A DNA stretch of 64,000 bases from Neonectria sp. B-13 (taxonomy: Eukaryota; Ascomycota; Sordariomycetes; Hypocreales; Nectriaceae): NCBI GenBank assembly GCA_002682825.1, contig NOKP01000057.1, positions 1-64,000 of the forward strand, written 5' to 3'. Positions 43,744 to 55,024 of this stretch are shown in pieces. The notes below the pieces were generated by a model. It saw only the letters and a program-made list of their open reading frames with translations, was not told the origin of the DNA and ran no database searches. The stretch's first letter is position 1. The number at the start of each line of letters is the position of its first letter. The position numbers were made by a program, and so were the translations under genes.

Positions 43744-45327
43744 TTACAATGTGTTGGTTGTCCATTCAGGGTGGCCAGATACTGTTGTGACATAAAATCC
43801 TTCAGGGGGCTCTGTCATAGTCAAGGTCACACCAGGCACGCTGCTGTCCATTGTAGTTAAGGTAGCAGGAGGCAACGTGGTCGAACCAGTCATCGATGGG
43901 ACTGTAGCCGTGGTTTCAATACCTCCAGTTGAGTTAGAGGTAGCAGTAGTGTCTGTTTTGATGACTCCTTCGGCGCTTGAAGGCATGCCCGAGTCTGCTG
44001 AGTGATCAGCGGAAGAGGGGCCTGATTCATTTGCGAGAGTCGTGCCAGAGCCAGCAGGGGTGGATTCAGTTGTAGCTTCATCAAGAGAGGCCGTCGAGCG
44101 ATCAGAAGACAATGGGCCCGACTCACTCGCGAGAGTGGTTCCAGTGCCAACAGAAGTGGGTTCGGTTGTAGCTCCATCAGAAGAGGCCGTATCAGATACC
44201 AGAGTCAATGGACGAGTAGGATCGGTTTCGGTACTGCTCTGTTGCCCGGATGATACTGCCTCCGACTCTGACATTGAGCTGCCTTGGTATGTGCTGGTGC
44301 CGGTTGATAAAGGTTCCGAGCTCAAGGACATGGTGTCTGTGGTTCTTGTGTTATCAGTGTCTCCAATGCGTTCAGTAGACGCCGGTTCAGTTTGCTCCGG
44401 CGGCTGAGAGGTTGTCGACTGTAAGTTGGAACCGCTTCCTGGTGTGCTGCCTTGACTGGCCGAGGAAGTCACCGACTGAGTCTCAAGTGAATCTCCTGAG
44501 CTCGAGCCTGTAGACACATCCGGAATGGTATGAGATTGAGTACCACTAACATGGTCGGATGTAGGGTTTTCAGACGTTAGGTCCGAGGGGTGATGAGAGC
44601 CAGACGCTGAAGTCGCTGAACCAATCTCAGATGAAGTGACAGAGTCACGGGTCGGCTGAGTGCTGGATCCTTCAGTTACATCAACTGATGGGATTGAACT
44701 GGTGTTTGATCCGAGTTCTGAATTGCCAGACGAAGTGGGAACGGTGGCATCATCGGAGGAGCTTGGCAGACCAGTTTCGATTGTTCTTTGGTCGGGACCA
44801 GTGCCAGTTGCTGAAGGGTCCTGAGAAGAGGATGTCAAGTCCACTAGCAGCGAAGAGAAGCTGGCAGATGAGCCAGTGAGATCGGATGTGGCCCCTGAAC
44901 CTCCTTCGCTTGTATGCCCCGGGATGTCCTCGGTGGTCCCTGGGATTTCTGCTGAGGAAGACAGAGAATGGCCGGTAACAGATGAACCGGTGTCGGTCAC
45001 TGAAAAGTGGTCCATTGACGAAGAAGGCGCCGAAAGGGACAGTGTGTTGCTAGACTCTCTAGGGAGGGAATGGCTGACAGTTGCAAATGAATGTGTGGAC
45101 GATGTCGAGCCCGACCAAGAAGAGACAGCCGACGTTTGATCATGTTCGTGATCAGAGGTAGAAGATGACTCCAAGTCTCCATGGGTAGATGAAGAGGTCG
45201 GATGTCCATCGTGACCTGTGTCAAGTGCTCCATGAGACGTGGTAGACGATGACTCCTGGCCATGCGGGCGGCAAGGACCACCGAGAACTGCCACGCTCCA
45301 AACGGAGAAGAGTAGCAGATGCCTCAT
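43744..45327 (-). CDS. Ser/Thr-rich secreted or surface protein, 3' end doubtful
   Basis: About 527 residues from the ATG at 45327 (538 from an in-frame ATG at 45360). A signal peptide (MRHLLLFSVWSVAVLGG) is followed by a very long Ser/Thr/Gly-rich region with imperfect repeats of the type 'TSVGTGTTLASESGPLSSDRS', as in heavily O-glycosylated mucin-like wall proteins or adhesins. There is a single Cys near the start and no GPI signal. The frame ends ..GHPEWTTNTL-stop, but the TAA lies inside GTAAGA, a good splice donor, and the DNA just beyond is the mutated repeat block. The real gene may continue into a lost or RIP-destroyed exon that carried the anchor. Confidence 0.65.
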   Translation of the reverse strand: MRHLLLFSVWSVAVLGGPCRPHGQESSSTTSHGALDTGHDGHPTSSSTHGDLESSSTSDHEHDQTSAVSSWSGSTSSTHSFATVSHSLPRESSNTLSLSAPSSSMDHFSVTDTGSSVTGHSLSSSAEIPGTTEDIPGHTSEGGSGATSDLTGSSASFSSLLVDLTSSSQDPSATGTGPDQRTIETGLPSSSDDATVPTSSGNSELGSNTSSIPSVDVTEGSSTQPTRDSVTSSEIGSATSASGSHHPSDLTSENPTSDHVSGTQSHTIPDVSTGSSSGDSLETQSVTSSASQGSTPGSGSNLQSTTSQPPEQTEPASTERIGDTDNTRTTDTMSLSSEPLSTGTSTYQGSSMSESEAVSSGQQSSTETDPTRPLTLVSDTASSDGATTEPTSVGTGTTLASESGPLSSDRSTASLDEATTESTPAGSGTTLANESGPSSADHSADSGMPSSAEGVIKTDTTATSNSTGGIETTATVPSMTGSTTLPPATLTTMDSSVPGVTLTMTEPPEGFYVTTVSGHPEWTTNTL

Positions 45328-46218
45328 GGCGTCAGGCTTAGTAAAAGAGTAACGAGTCAAGACAAGAGTGTATGCTTTAGAACAGATAAACTACTACGCG
45401 ATCTATGCCATCTATATAACTAAATGTATGTCGATTCCCATCTCTCATGTTAGTTGTGTCTCAATGTCAGCTGAAGCAACAAAGAATAGCCATCTCATTA
45501 GCCGATAGCATTGGTGGTCATAGTAACTTACCTCTTATACGATACAACCAACATGAAACATAAGAAGACCCAGTTCCAGTAAGTTGCTCCTAGGGCTGAG
45601 TTTTGTTCGCATGCAGTTGCAACGTGATATTGTCTACTACCAACAGCAATCACCAGGCTTCTCTATAACACGAGAGAACCCATAGATTAATGGCTATGGC
45701 CGTCTTGGTAGACCAGCAGATAGAGGTACGTGCGGATATAATTGATCCACTTGTCTAGGTACATAACGTCAATGCGATGTATCTTGTTTCAAAACGTGAA
45801 TACGAGAGGGTTAATTTCGTTTTACTCTTCTGCCGCAATGCCGCCAACATCGAGAAAGGATGGACGTGTAGGGTGACAAGGATGCATCTTGACCGTTGGA
45901 AGTCATTAAAGGAGGAAGCTTTGCAGCAGTGTGACAGCCAATTAGATCCAAGGGGCGACGTAGCTGAAGATATAATCCCTGTCCAACATCATGTTTCATC
46001 GACATGACATGCATCTCTTGAGTGGATCAAACTTGAAGCTCACCACTAGTAGCCCTCTCCGTCATGCTCGCGAATCACCAACACATAGTTTCAGCCAACC
46101 CCGCCCAGCCTCGCCTTTCTCTTTCTCCTTGCTTAGCTTCTTACGATACCGCATTCTCTATCATGCCAAAAACTTCTGTTTTGACCCCTCTTCTGACCTT
46201 GATTCGCTGCGAGCAACC
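45328..46218. other. divergent intergenic region
   Basis: Between the Ser/Thr-rich protein gene (minus) and the hypothetical gene at 46219 (plus). Frames of 60-76 codons here show no motif. TATA-like CTATATAACTA lies near 45411. Confidence 0.4.
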
Positions 46219-47376
46219 ATGGCGTACCACCCCGAGTATCCTATCTGCACCATCTGCGGCATCAGGCTCGAGGAGCCTCTCTGCTACCTCGAAGAGCTCG
46301 CCAAGCGATCGCCTGATGAACGAGATTGGAAAGACGACGTCGTTGCCCTATCTGGCCCGCATTGGTCACCAGGGGAATCGCCGTCCCTGGACCTGGCCGA
46401 CGATGCAGTACATCGCTTTGATGCTGTCGCAACCTGGCTTCCCTCGGTAGGGCTAGTCCTTCTCCCGGATAAGCGAAGTGTGGACACCCAGTCCCGGTAC
46501 GAGCCTGACAAGCCCAATACTTTGGTACCGCCTGCCTCTATGCAGCTATTCATGGGGATACATGCTGCCTGTGAGGAAGTGGCCAACCGCGTCATGAGGA
46601 CTTCATTCAATGCTCGGGTTCGTTCAATAGGACATCTCTGGATGACGCTCGAACGCCGTTGTGCTCGACCCATGAACCGTCACCCGCACATGAACTTCCT
46701 CCCTTACTTGCCAGAATCCCAGTCAGGTCAACCACGCTCGTTTGGCACTGGGCGTTACTTTGTTCCCTATTCCTGCATAATCAGATATGGAGATGAGTGG
46801 GATGGATGGGTAACTTTGAACCCTCCCCCCCTGTTCCTTGGGGTACCAGAAACTAATCGTCTTTGACAGTGGGAAGATAACCCCGTCGTCATTCCTGACT
46901 TGACGACTCAGCTTCTCTCAAACCTTGAACCAGTCAGTCGGACCACCGGTCCTTTGCCGAGCAAGTTCATGCAACAGTTCAAGGGCCGTCTCATGACTCT
47001 ACCGCAGGAGCTCAAGAAGCAGCTTGTGTCCCTGTTGCAGGAAAGTCCTGTCTGTCTTGACTGCAACTATTTAATGCCTCAGTATCTATGGAAGCAAGCG
47101 TTCTTGCAAATCTCGTTCCTTTGGGATCTCGATACAAAATTGGTACTCGAACAAGCCGGTTCAGAACCGTCCGAGACAGAGGAGTGGAACTGGGAAAAGA
47201 TTACTCGGCAGGTTCTGAGTCCTGCACAACCCCCGTCCCCCATTTCATATGCGTCGAAGAAAGGTTATGTGTGGGACTACGACAAGGTTGGACTGCGTGT
47301 GCCCCCTGGATTTACCAATCGCCGACGAATTTGGCAGATTGTGGAGGAAATGTGGCCAAACGATGTAGGAGTATGA
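46219..47376 (+). CDS. hypothetical protein, two exons
   Basis: Exons 46219-46809 and 46870-47376 (60-bp intron, donor GTAACT, acceptor GACAG) give 365 residues. The start ATG opens MAYHPEYPICTICGIRLEEP, a short CxxC pair that resembles the beginning of a fungal F-box-like or zinc-ribbon protein. It is rich in Trp, Pro and Arg; no membrane segment or signal peptide. It has 'CLDCNYLMPQYLWKQAFLQISFLWDLD' near residue 260 and a C-terminal 'WDYDKVGLRVPPGFTNRRRIWQIVEEMW'. I recognise the general style of a fungal expanded hypothetical family but cannot give a function. The frame extends upstream to 45991, but that part is low-complexity. Confidence 0.7.
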
Positions 47377-48072
47377 AGCTGTATAGTCTGAGAGGAGACA
47401 GAGTTAGATTTGAGGCTACAGATCGAGGGTTTCGGTAGCAAATAGAGCGAGTTGATCAGGCCAACAGCTGTCTACCAAATTATCCACTTGATCATAAGAG
47501 TCTCACCATATGTGAGGGTTCTTTCATTCTTGCCCCTGCAGTTTGCCGGTAACTCAATTTGAATGACACTTTTTTGATAGCAGCCTTAAACTCCGGTACC
47601 AACATGAATCAAAATTACTCGTATATGCATGCAACCTTGATCCGCGAGGCCGTCTTTTTTAGCCCCAGAGCTGCTAGATTTGAGGATGAACTGTGGATAT
47701 ACTACAAGGCACAAATCGGGCGTTCCAGTATATGCTAAACACATGCCGCAGAATGACCAACTGATCTCAGTCGGGGCCAAGTAGTATAGAGTGATACGAC
47801 GTAATTTACCGCCTGCATCGTTAATAGCGGCGCATTTTCCTCAAGGGGCGATACGACCGCGCACAGCCATGAAAGTGGGACAGTCTGGTTTCACAATCAC
47901 CAACAACCAACACGTTCAAGTAAGTATACTCTCATTAGTACCAATACCTGTAAACCTATACTCCACGGAGAGCTACAAGTAAGTGTTGCACTGCTCAAAC
48001 ATAGCATTAGGCCTCAATCACTTGCCTTCTCATTCCATCGCTAACATCTCTCGAGTATTACCTTTGTTCACA
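47377..48072. other. intergenic, no gene seen
   Basis: About 700 bp. No supported frame. It holds the promoter of the LysM gene. Confidence 0.5.
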
Positions 48073-48643
48073 ATGGGGCCTCTGTGGGCATTACGGCTCT
48101 CACTCGCTGGCTTGTTTCTTGCCAACACGGCCATGTCAGCCGATGACTGCCAGCCAGAAAGTTGGAAGGCTGCAGCTCTACAAGCTGGCCGCATCAACTG
48201 CCGAGACGGGGTTACCACCGAGTCAGAAGTCGATTCAAACACATGTGCCCTCTTGGCCAGCAAGAACCGCCTCTCGATGAAGGCATTTTTTGACTTGAAT
48301 CCTCGACTAGGAGGGGACTGCCAGTCAATCTTGCCTGACACAATGTATTGTGTGAATGGATGTGAGTTTCATTACTGTTGGTATGGCGACGCTCAGCGCA
48401 CCAGTACTAAGAATTCTCTCAAGTCCCGGAGCCAGTTCGCGTATACAACGGTCTATGTGGCCCTGACAATGGAAACGCAACGTACGTAGGCACAGACAAG
48501 CAGTGTTGCAACAAGAAAACTTGGAAGTGCGGTGATACCGTGTGCGTACAAATCCCAAAGCCGTGCTCTTATGTGATTGTTATGCTGACAGGTACCAAAG
48601 CGACAACTGCACTGTGAACTGCTACGAAGGCAACTGCTACTAG
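48073..48643 (+). CDS. small secreted LysM protein with Cys-rich chitin-binding-like tail
   Basis: Three exons, 48073-48361, 48424-48541 and 48592-48643 (introns 62 and 50 bp), give 152 residues. Signal peptide about residues 1-22. One LysM module covers about residues 41-96 ('INCRDGVTT..NTCALLASKNRLSMKAFFDLNPRLGGDCQSI..YCVNG'). A Cys-rich tail follows ('LCGPDNGNAT', 'DKQCCNKKTWKCGDT', 'NCTVNCYEGNC') of the sort often attached to fungal LysM effectors. The mature protein has 12 cysteines. LysM binds chitin oligomers; secreted fungal members protect hyphae or hide chitin fragments from host sensing (family knowledge). Apoplastic or cell-wall location. The last intron, donor GTGCGT, fits phase but is the weakest part. 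Confidence 0.82.
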
Positions 48644-49364
48644 AGTTTGGCCGGCAACTTTTGAGGTAGATAGTATGGCATGTAGGTGCTTCTTTGCCAG
48701 ACGATGGAACCTTTGTATTTGCGCATGTTCAAGCTTCTTGTATGTTTTAATATTACCTCTCGTATTTCCGCGCCTGGTAGGAAACAGTGTGCAGATTACT
48801 TGACCAAGCATGTTTGAAGGCCTATCGAAATCAGCGGTAGTTAAGCTATATGATTGGAAGAGACTCGCAGCCTTTTGCAGCACGCTAGATCTCCTAGCCG
48901 AACTTAGAGACGCTTGCAGGGGTCATAAGGGCTCTGCCTCCACTTTCTCGCGTCCTGGCCGGATCAGGAATTTTTCCACATTACCAGACTAGAGCCTAGA
49001 CAGGCACATAACATCTGCACCGCGTTACTTTTTGAGACGTGCAGCATAAAGGATGTGTGGAACAGAATACCACTGTACTGAACTGGGCAAAAGTGTAAGG
49101 AACCCTACTCTTGGGATCCCAGTAATAACAGCCTACCTTGTGCTCGACAAGATGGCTTTTGGGTATGCTTAGGCTATTTGGCATGGGACTCGAAATTTTG
49201 CAGGCGTGGATCTGAGAGTCCCTGCTTCATCAATCAGCCCATTGTTCCAGCTTTCGTGATCTGGCCCCGAAGGAGAAGGACCATTGTAGAGAGCTCACGA
49301 GTCAAAGGTGGTGGGTAGAATTGTGTGTGTGTCATTCATGGACTAATCACGGCCTCAACTCCAA
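48644..49364. other. intergenic, no gene seen
   Basis: 720 bp between two converging genes; only short frames. Should hold both 3' UTRs. Confidence 0.5.
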
Positions 49365-50876
49365 CTACCCCAGCATAATGTTCCAACCCTTCTCGAGCAT
49401 CACCTCCAGCCAGCTGATGGTCTCCCCCGCGTCGCGCCGCTCCCAAATCTCGGGGAGAATCTGCAGCGCGACCAAATTTGCCCGGAGATGATTGAGTGAG
49501 TAAAGCTCCTTGAACCGCTGCTGGACCAGGTGCCGCTCCAGCTTGTCCTCCTTGGTCAGCTCCGACGCAGCCGTGAAGAGCGGAATGGCTTGGAGGTTTG
49601 TACACGCATGGCTAGAGGGGATCGACGTGAGATTCCGCACCACTGTCAGAGCCCTGTTCCTGATGGAAGCTTCGAGCTCGTCGTCAACAAAAGACGTCCC
49701 CGGACTCTGCCACCGCTTGACGCCCTCCTCGGCCGTTGTGTTGAGCACGTCGAGTAAGATTGCGTACTGCGCTGCCTCGTCTCTGCGGCGCCGGTGGCAG
49801 ATGGCAGCTAGGTTGATCAGCCCATGGGATCGGAAGGCATCGCTCACGATGCCCAGCTGGGGGTTATCTCGTTTCGGCTCCCACTTCTCCATCTCCTCCT
49901 CCAGAGCGACCTCGACCGACTCATCGCGCACACCCGTTTCCACGACCGACCGACAATAACGACCGACGTTTGCAACGAGGTAGAATATCTCTGTCGAGTA
50001 GCCCCCGATGGGGTGGTACTCCTGGCCTACGTCGAGCACCGCAGAGTACATGTCGTCGGTGTTGATGGGAACCTGTTGATCGGCCGGGATGAGAAACGCC
50101 GTGGCCATGTCCCAGTACAGATACGCCCCGATGACAAAGTTGAAGAAGGGCGGGCGCTCATCTCTCGTCGACAGCAGCATGTCTGTTAGAGCGCGAGCGC
50201 CGTACAGATGCTGCTGGCCAAACTCGGCCGTCGGGGCGTTTGTCCAGGCCGTGGAGAGGCCGACCAGCAGCACGCTCAGAAACAGGGGGAAAAGGTTGTT
50301 ACCGGGGCAGGACAGCTCGTCGATGAGGAGCCGCAGGGCCGAACTACGCTCCTCCAGGCACTCGGATAGCTTCTCGGGGTCAAAGTAGTTCCTGTGGCCT
50401 GCGCCGAGGCTCTGCAGCACGTGCTTGAGGCTGGGGGACTGCTCCACGTAGGCGAGGATAGGGAACGAGAGGGGGTTCTCGTCCGGGTCGATGACCATGA
50501 TCTGGCTGGCCCTCTCGAGCCAGTATCGCAGGAGGGTCTTGTCGTCTGACTTGGGGTTTCCGGGGGGTTGCTTGGTGAGGGATGACGAGGATGCGCCGCC
50601 GGTGGTATTGCGGAGGTTGATCCAGGGTGCCTCGTGCTGCCATTTCGTCAATCGGGGGGCGGAGCGGCAGAAGGAGCCGCGCTTCTGGCAACGGATGCAC
50701 ACTGGGAATGTCTCGTCGCATTTTACTCTTCTGCGCTTGCATTCTGTGCATCCCGATCGGCTTCTTCGCGTATCATGACCCCTGGGCTGCTCGTCGGTCG
50801 AGGATTGGATGTTGTCGCCTGGTGGGAGCGGGTCGCAACCGGGCCAGATGCGGAACTTGAGCTCGGAGGGCTTCAT
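49365..50876 (-). CDS. Zn2Cys6 transcription factor, Fungal_trans_2 type
   Basis: Intronless, 503 residues. The zinc cluster is complete and canonical: C43-x2-C46-x6-C53-x6-C60-x2-C63-x6-C70 (GCTECKRRRVKCDETFPVCIRCQKRGSFC region), preceded by a basic stretch. The rest (about residues 115-500) looks like the helical Fungal_trans_2 region (PF11951 type), with 'LLRYWLERASQIMVIDPDENPLSFPILAYVEQSPSLKHVLQSLGAGHRNYF'. Nuclear DNA-binding regulator. GC content here is clearly higher than in its neighbours. No obvious partner genes: the LysM gene lies on one side and a 2.7-kb gene-poor gap on the other. Confidence 0.88.
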   Translation of the reverse strand: MKPSELKFRIWPGCDPLPPGDNIQSSTDEQPRGHDTRRSRSGCTECKRRRVKCDETFPVCIRCQKRGSFCRSAPRLTKWQHEAPWINLRNTTGGASSSSLTKQPPGNPKSDDKTLLRYWLERASQIMVIDPDENPLSFPILAYVEQSPSLKHVLQSLGAGHRNYFDPEKLSECLEERSSALRLLIDELSCPGNNLFPLFLSVLLVGLSTAWTNAPTAEFGQQHLYGARALTDMLLSTRDERPPFFNFVIGAYLYWDMATAFLIPADQQVPINTDDMYSAVLDVGQEYHPIGGYSTEIFYLVANVGRYCRSVVETGVRDESVEVALEEEMEKWEPKRDNPQLGIVSDAFRSHGLINLAAICHRRRRDEAAQYAILLDVLNTTAEEGVKRWQSPGTSFVDDELEASIRNRALTVVRNLTSIPSSHACTNLQAIPLFTAASELTKEDKLERHLVQQRFKELYSLNHLRANLVALQILPEIWERRDAGETISWLEVMLEKGWNIMLG

Positions 50877-53612
50877 TTGTAGAGCTTAGGAGTTTGAGAA
50901 GTCTTGTTGCAGCACGTGTATCAATGAAGAGGATGTGTGACTTTGACGAGAGGAGAGGAATCACGAGAATGAGTCCAGGTCGATGAGAACCCCTGCATCC
51001 CGCCATACCTTATCAGTACTTTAGAGAGAGGGATAGCCCACTGAACGAACCCTGGCTATTGGGGCTACTGGAGCAAGGATTCCCCGCGCCCTTGTCTGCA
51101 TTGCGTCTAGTGCTCAGTCCTTATATCTGTTGGCTCCTTAGGATTTTTCACAGACACCAACAGAGGGGTGCTATCTCTCTCTTGAGTGGAGGTCATCCCA
51201 TTGTAGCGTACTGACGATGATAATGATGATGATTTAACGTGTTAATAGAACACGTGCTGAGCTGATTATAGGGTAGCTTGTATCACGCCAGATGACTGAA
51301 GATTGTACACAATGGACAAGTTTGGCGAAAGGGGCAGAGATATTGCTGAACGAGATTGACAAATGATCGGCATTCAAGCATATCGAATCCCCTAACAATC
51401 CTTGCCTGCTCTGGGATAATGACGTTGCAGCTTGTCATTTGCTACTGAGCGTCATGTCTAGGCATGGGCTAGGAGCAGGAGATCATCACGTCCCTTGTGT
51501 GGAGAAGGTAACGGGACTGCACTAGAGACTACCACCAAGAATTCACATGCCTGTCTAATAATCCGCCACTGAAGCAAGACTGTCTGGCTGGGGTCATTGT
51601 TATCAGACTCCTCTGGGCCGAGGTTTTTGAATCTTACACAGAGGTGGTTCTCTTTGGGAGAGATGCTAGTTGCAAGGAACTATCAACTTCGACAAGGCGC
51701 GAGGTGACTGGGCGAGAGACTGGTTCCTCGTTGTTACTTATCATCAGCGATAGCACTGGACGCGGGAGGCTGGGACTCGAATCTTTAAGCAGAGGATGAA
51801 TGCTCTTTTGGTCACTCGAGTTTCCAGAAGCCGAGGTGCCACAGCGTCTGAACAACTTGGGCATCGTGCGTTCCTGAGCGCTGGAGAAGGATAAGTGATT
51901 GGTAAAGGGGTGTTCCAGCCTGCGGAATTTACTGATTCTCATATCCCGCATGAGCTTGGTGTCCTGTCTCTCCGCGGTTGTTTAGTAGAGAGCGAGTGCC
52001 GCTCCCCAGGCGATGGAGAAGCGTCGGTTGGGGAACAGTATTCGAGTATAACTTGGATAAACGTGGGCGAGATGACGCAACAGGCAGGTAATGAGAAATT
52101 ATGTTGAAAGGTGAAAACGGTAATTGCTTTAAAGGGGACATAGACTTGTTACAATTTGGATCCGGCTGAGTTAATCTGCCAAAGACGCTAATGTCCAGCC
52201 ACGCCGTTGGACATAACACCAGGACCTGCCATTACCCGCCATTTGAGCCAGAACCAGACAATGCCCTCGCTTGTATTTATGACGGTGTACCACTCGAGAG
52301 GTCCTGTAGCTTCTATGTAGTGCAGTTGTTGATTCCTGATGTAGTTGCTAGTTTTTAGGTATAGTTACTGGTTCATAGGTGTAGTTAATGTCAAAGGTAG
52401 GTAGGTGTCTTCAGACGTAGCCCTTGTTTATCTCCTGATACTAACGAAAGGCTGAGGGCTGAAGCGGAGTTAATATGTTCGAGTCGCTCTCCTGATCGCC
52501 ACTTTATTTCTGTACTATGCAAGTTACCTTTTTCAAGCCACGAGTAGCAATCCCTATGCTTTGATGCAAGTATGTGAGCCACTTTGACAAGCCGGCCGCT
52601 CATATAAGACGATACTAGCCCAGTTAATCTAGTAGAGTCGTAGGCGCAAGATTAATTGCATTCAAAGACTGCCAATCAACTAGATAGACCCGGCAGCCGC
52701 AGGCCCAACCTCGCCGTATAAAACGTTGGACCAAATCCTCAATCCCCCCGTCAATCGCCCTCTTCAATTCCTCGCTTCAATCCCACCACAAGCCCATGAC
52801 GGAGACAGACCTGTTCTGGAAACATGTTTGTGACGTTCTTCGTGTCCGGGCTGGGGTTCTGAATATGGGGTGGGTGGGCGGAAGGGTGGGTCGCGACGTT
52901 ATGCAGGGTTGTTGAAATAGGAGCCCCATGCAGATTGCTGGGATTATTATGCGTTACAGCCACCAACAAGGGTATACCCGGCTGGTTCTGTACTCCGCAT
53001 CGCTCGTCAGTCATTCATGCTGGTAATCAAGATAAGAGTGGAAACTTTTGGTTGCCCCAGTGTCAATGGCGACACATGATGTTAGAACGTAGGCGTGGCA
53101 CTCAGATGACTTGGATTGTGTATCTCCGTCTCCCTAGGCTATCTCTGTGGTGATTAGGGGATATCTGCTTCCTTGATCGCCTTCCTATTCGGGCTGTGCC
53201 CAGAAAGGGTTAGCGAGCCGTCTGTGGACCACAAAGGTGGTCACATGACAACCCTGTTGATAAGGTGTGCCTGATCCAAGCTAACACATGTACCCTAGAT
53301 CTGGACCTAACCGTTTTCATCTCGATCGCGAGGGAATCACTCGGTGGACAGTGTACACTAAGGCGACAACACTAAATTGATCCCGTGCTCCTGTTAGTTG
53401 CTAGTTAGAGTATATACGGGTGTGGGTTATGCCGGATGAAGTGTAGATTCCTGGCATAGACTGATGACCATTACACATGAGTTCAATTGAAAATCAGTCG
53501 TAAACGAACTTAGTCAGTACATAAAGCGATGAGAAAAACGAGGAAACCTGAGACGTGGTTAAAACCGCACTGTTTAAGATTATCTTGTTGTTGATTGATC
53601 GACAGATACTAT
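50877..53612. other. 2.7 kb gene-poor stretch
   Basis: I find no supported gene. Minus-strand frames at 51634-51951 and 51929-52219 have no motif. A short run near 52332-52390 contains three imperfect copies of a TAGTTRCTRGTT-like unit. A TAATGATGATGA tract lies at about 51221. Confidence 0.4.
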
Positions 53613-54586
53613 CTAGCGTTCGGTTGCCGCTAAAACATGGCGCATGGCCTCATCGCACCACTCGGGTTGATCTCTAAAATAAATGTTGTTCATGTTTATC
53701 TCCACTGCCTGTCCATAGACGTCGGCTCCCCGAACAGTCCTTCCCTTCGCGTCCGACATGTCCACACCATCGACTATCTGCAAAACAGCGCCGGTGACAG
53801 CCTCCAAAGGCGTAAAGTACTCGGGAGGGTAATGCTCAAAGTCCTCTTCAGTCATGAGATTAGTAGCAACGACTCCAGGCAGTATGGCATTCGCACGGAT
53901 GCCCTCGCTCACAAGGCGCGGGGCAATGGCCCGCAAGAAGCCAACGACTCCGTCTATTCCAGAGCATCCATTGTCAGCAGTCAAGCCCCTTCAGTGTTGG
54001 GTCTGCGAACATACGCTTTGCCCCTGTATACATGGGGATGGCGAAGCACGGGTAAAGTGAGCCCACGCTGGCTGTCATGATGACATTCCGTGCTGCGACA
54101 TGGGGACAGAGTCGAAAATAGTGCTGTGCAAGGTAGGTCGTAGCGATAACTGACTTCAAGTCGATGTCGACAGCGATCTGATCCAGCTCTGGAGGGGGCC
54201 CCTGTTTGTCGTGTTTGGCGTAGAAGTCAACATTGTCGACAATGCCGGCGTTGGCGAAGACCAGATCGAGCCTACAGTGTTGATGAAAGACCTTGTCAAA
54301 CACCGCGGCCAGTGACGCATAGTCGTTGACGTTGATCGTGTGGAAGGTGGCAATTGGCCCGAAGCCCTTGGCCGCGGCCTCGCCACGTTCAGTGTCCAGG
54401 TCGAGGATGTGCACAAACCACTGGCCGCGTTTTGCCAGATCGGTTGCCACGCCGAGGCCGAGGCCACTGGCTGATAGGTAGTCAGCACTTTTGATCCAAG
54501 CATGCAACTGTCGAATAGAGCGGGGGTTCACTACCTCCGCCAGTGATAATGGCCACCTTGGTCTCTGTCTGCCCTGGGGCTGTCAT
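53613..54586 (-). CDS. short-chain dehydrogenase/reductase
   Basis: Three exons, 54586-54535, 54470-54015 and 53953-53613 (introns 64 and 61 bp), give 282 residues. Classical SDR layout: TGGASGLG cofactor loop at residues 15-22 (split by intron 1), 'DLD' after strand 2 favouring NAD(H), 'NVNDYASL', 'NAG' about residue 94, catalytic S152, Y165 and K169 (YTGAKH, split by intron 2), then 'GIRANAILPGVVATNL'. The closest style is the 15-hydroxyprostaglandin-dehydrogenase-like SDRs of fungi. Cytosolic oxidoreductase; substrate unknown. Divergent from the GMC oxidoreductase with a 438-bp shared upstream region, so the two may act in sequence on one alcohol. Confidence 0.88.
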
Positions 54587-55024
54587 GATCGATGTTGGTT
54601 TCGGTTCTGGTAGTTGAACTGGACCAGCGGATTTGATGGCGGCAAGAGTCTAGAAATAGCCTCAGGAATCATCCGTCCAAGTAGCTCAAGGAGGAGCGTG
54701 ATCCACCCAGAGCACGTACGGGGTCTGCGGATGTGCCGGCCGGGTACATCGAACCGAGAGATCGGAAAGTCAACGAAAGAGGCAAGCCGCACATCATGGG
54801 GGACGAATCTTGTGGGGTCAAAGGTGGGGGAGACGGAAGGATTGGAATCCGCGCATAGCCTCGCTAGCGAACCCGCCGAAACGGGAAAGTGGCCTAGCAG
54901 CTGGGCTCCATGCGGAGAGCTGCTTGGCAAAGGGACAGCCTTATTATATGCTGGCTTCAGGTCTGCCGATCAAGACAGAACGCTCTCTCACTCTTCATTC
55001 TAGCATTTCCCATCACAGTTTATT
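54587..55024. promoter_or_regulatory. bidirectional promoter, SDR and GMC oxidoreductase
   Basis: 438 bp between divergent start codons 54586 and 55025. A TTATTATATGC run at about 54941 is a possible TATA element for the GMC gene. No further site assigned. Confidence 0.45.

Noticed and set aside
45991..46218. Upstream extension of the hypothetical gene at 46219
   Set aside because: Low-complexity Ser/Pro/Leu sequence without conservation clues; the ATG at 46219 opens a motif-like Cys pair.
50380..50860. Long opposite-strand and alternative-frame ORFs over the second Zn2Cys6 gene
   Set aside because: Shadow frames caused by the high GC content; the minus-strand frame has the complete zinc cluster.
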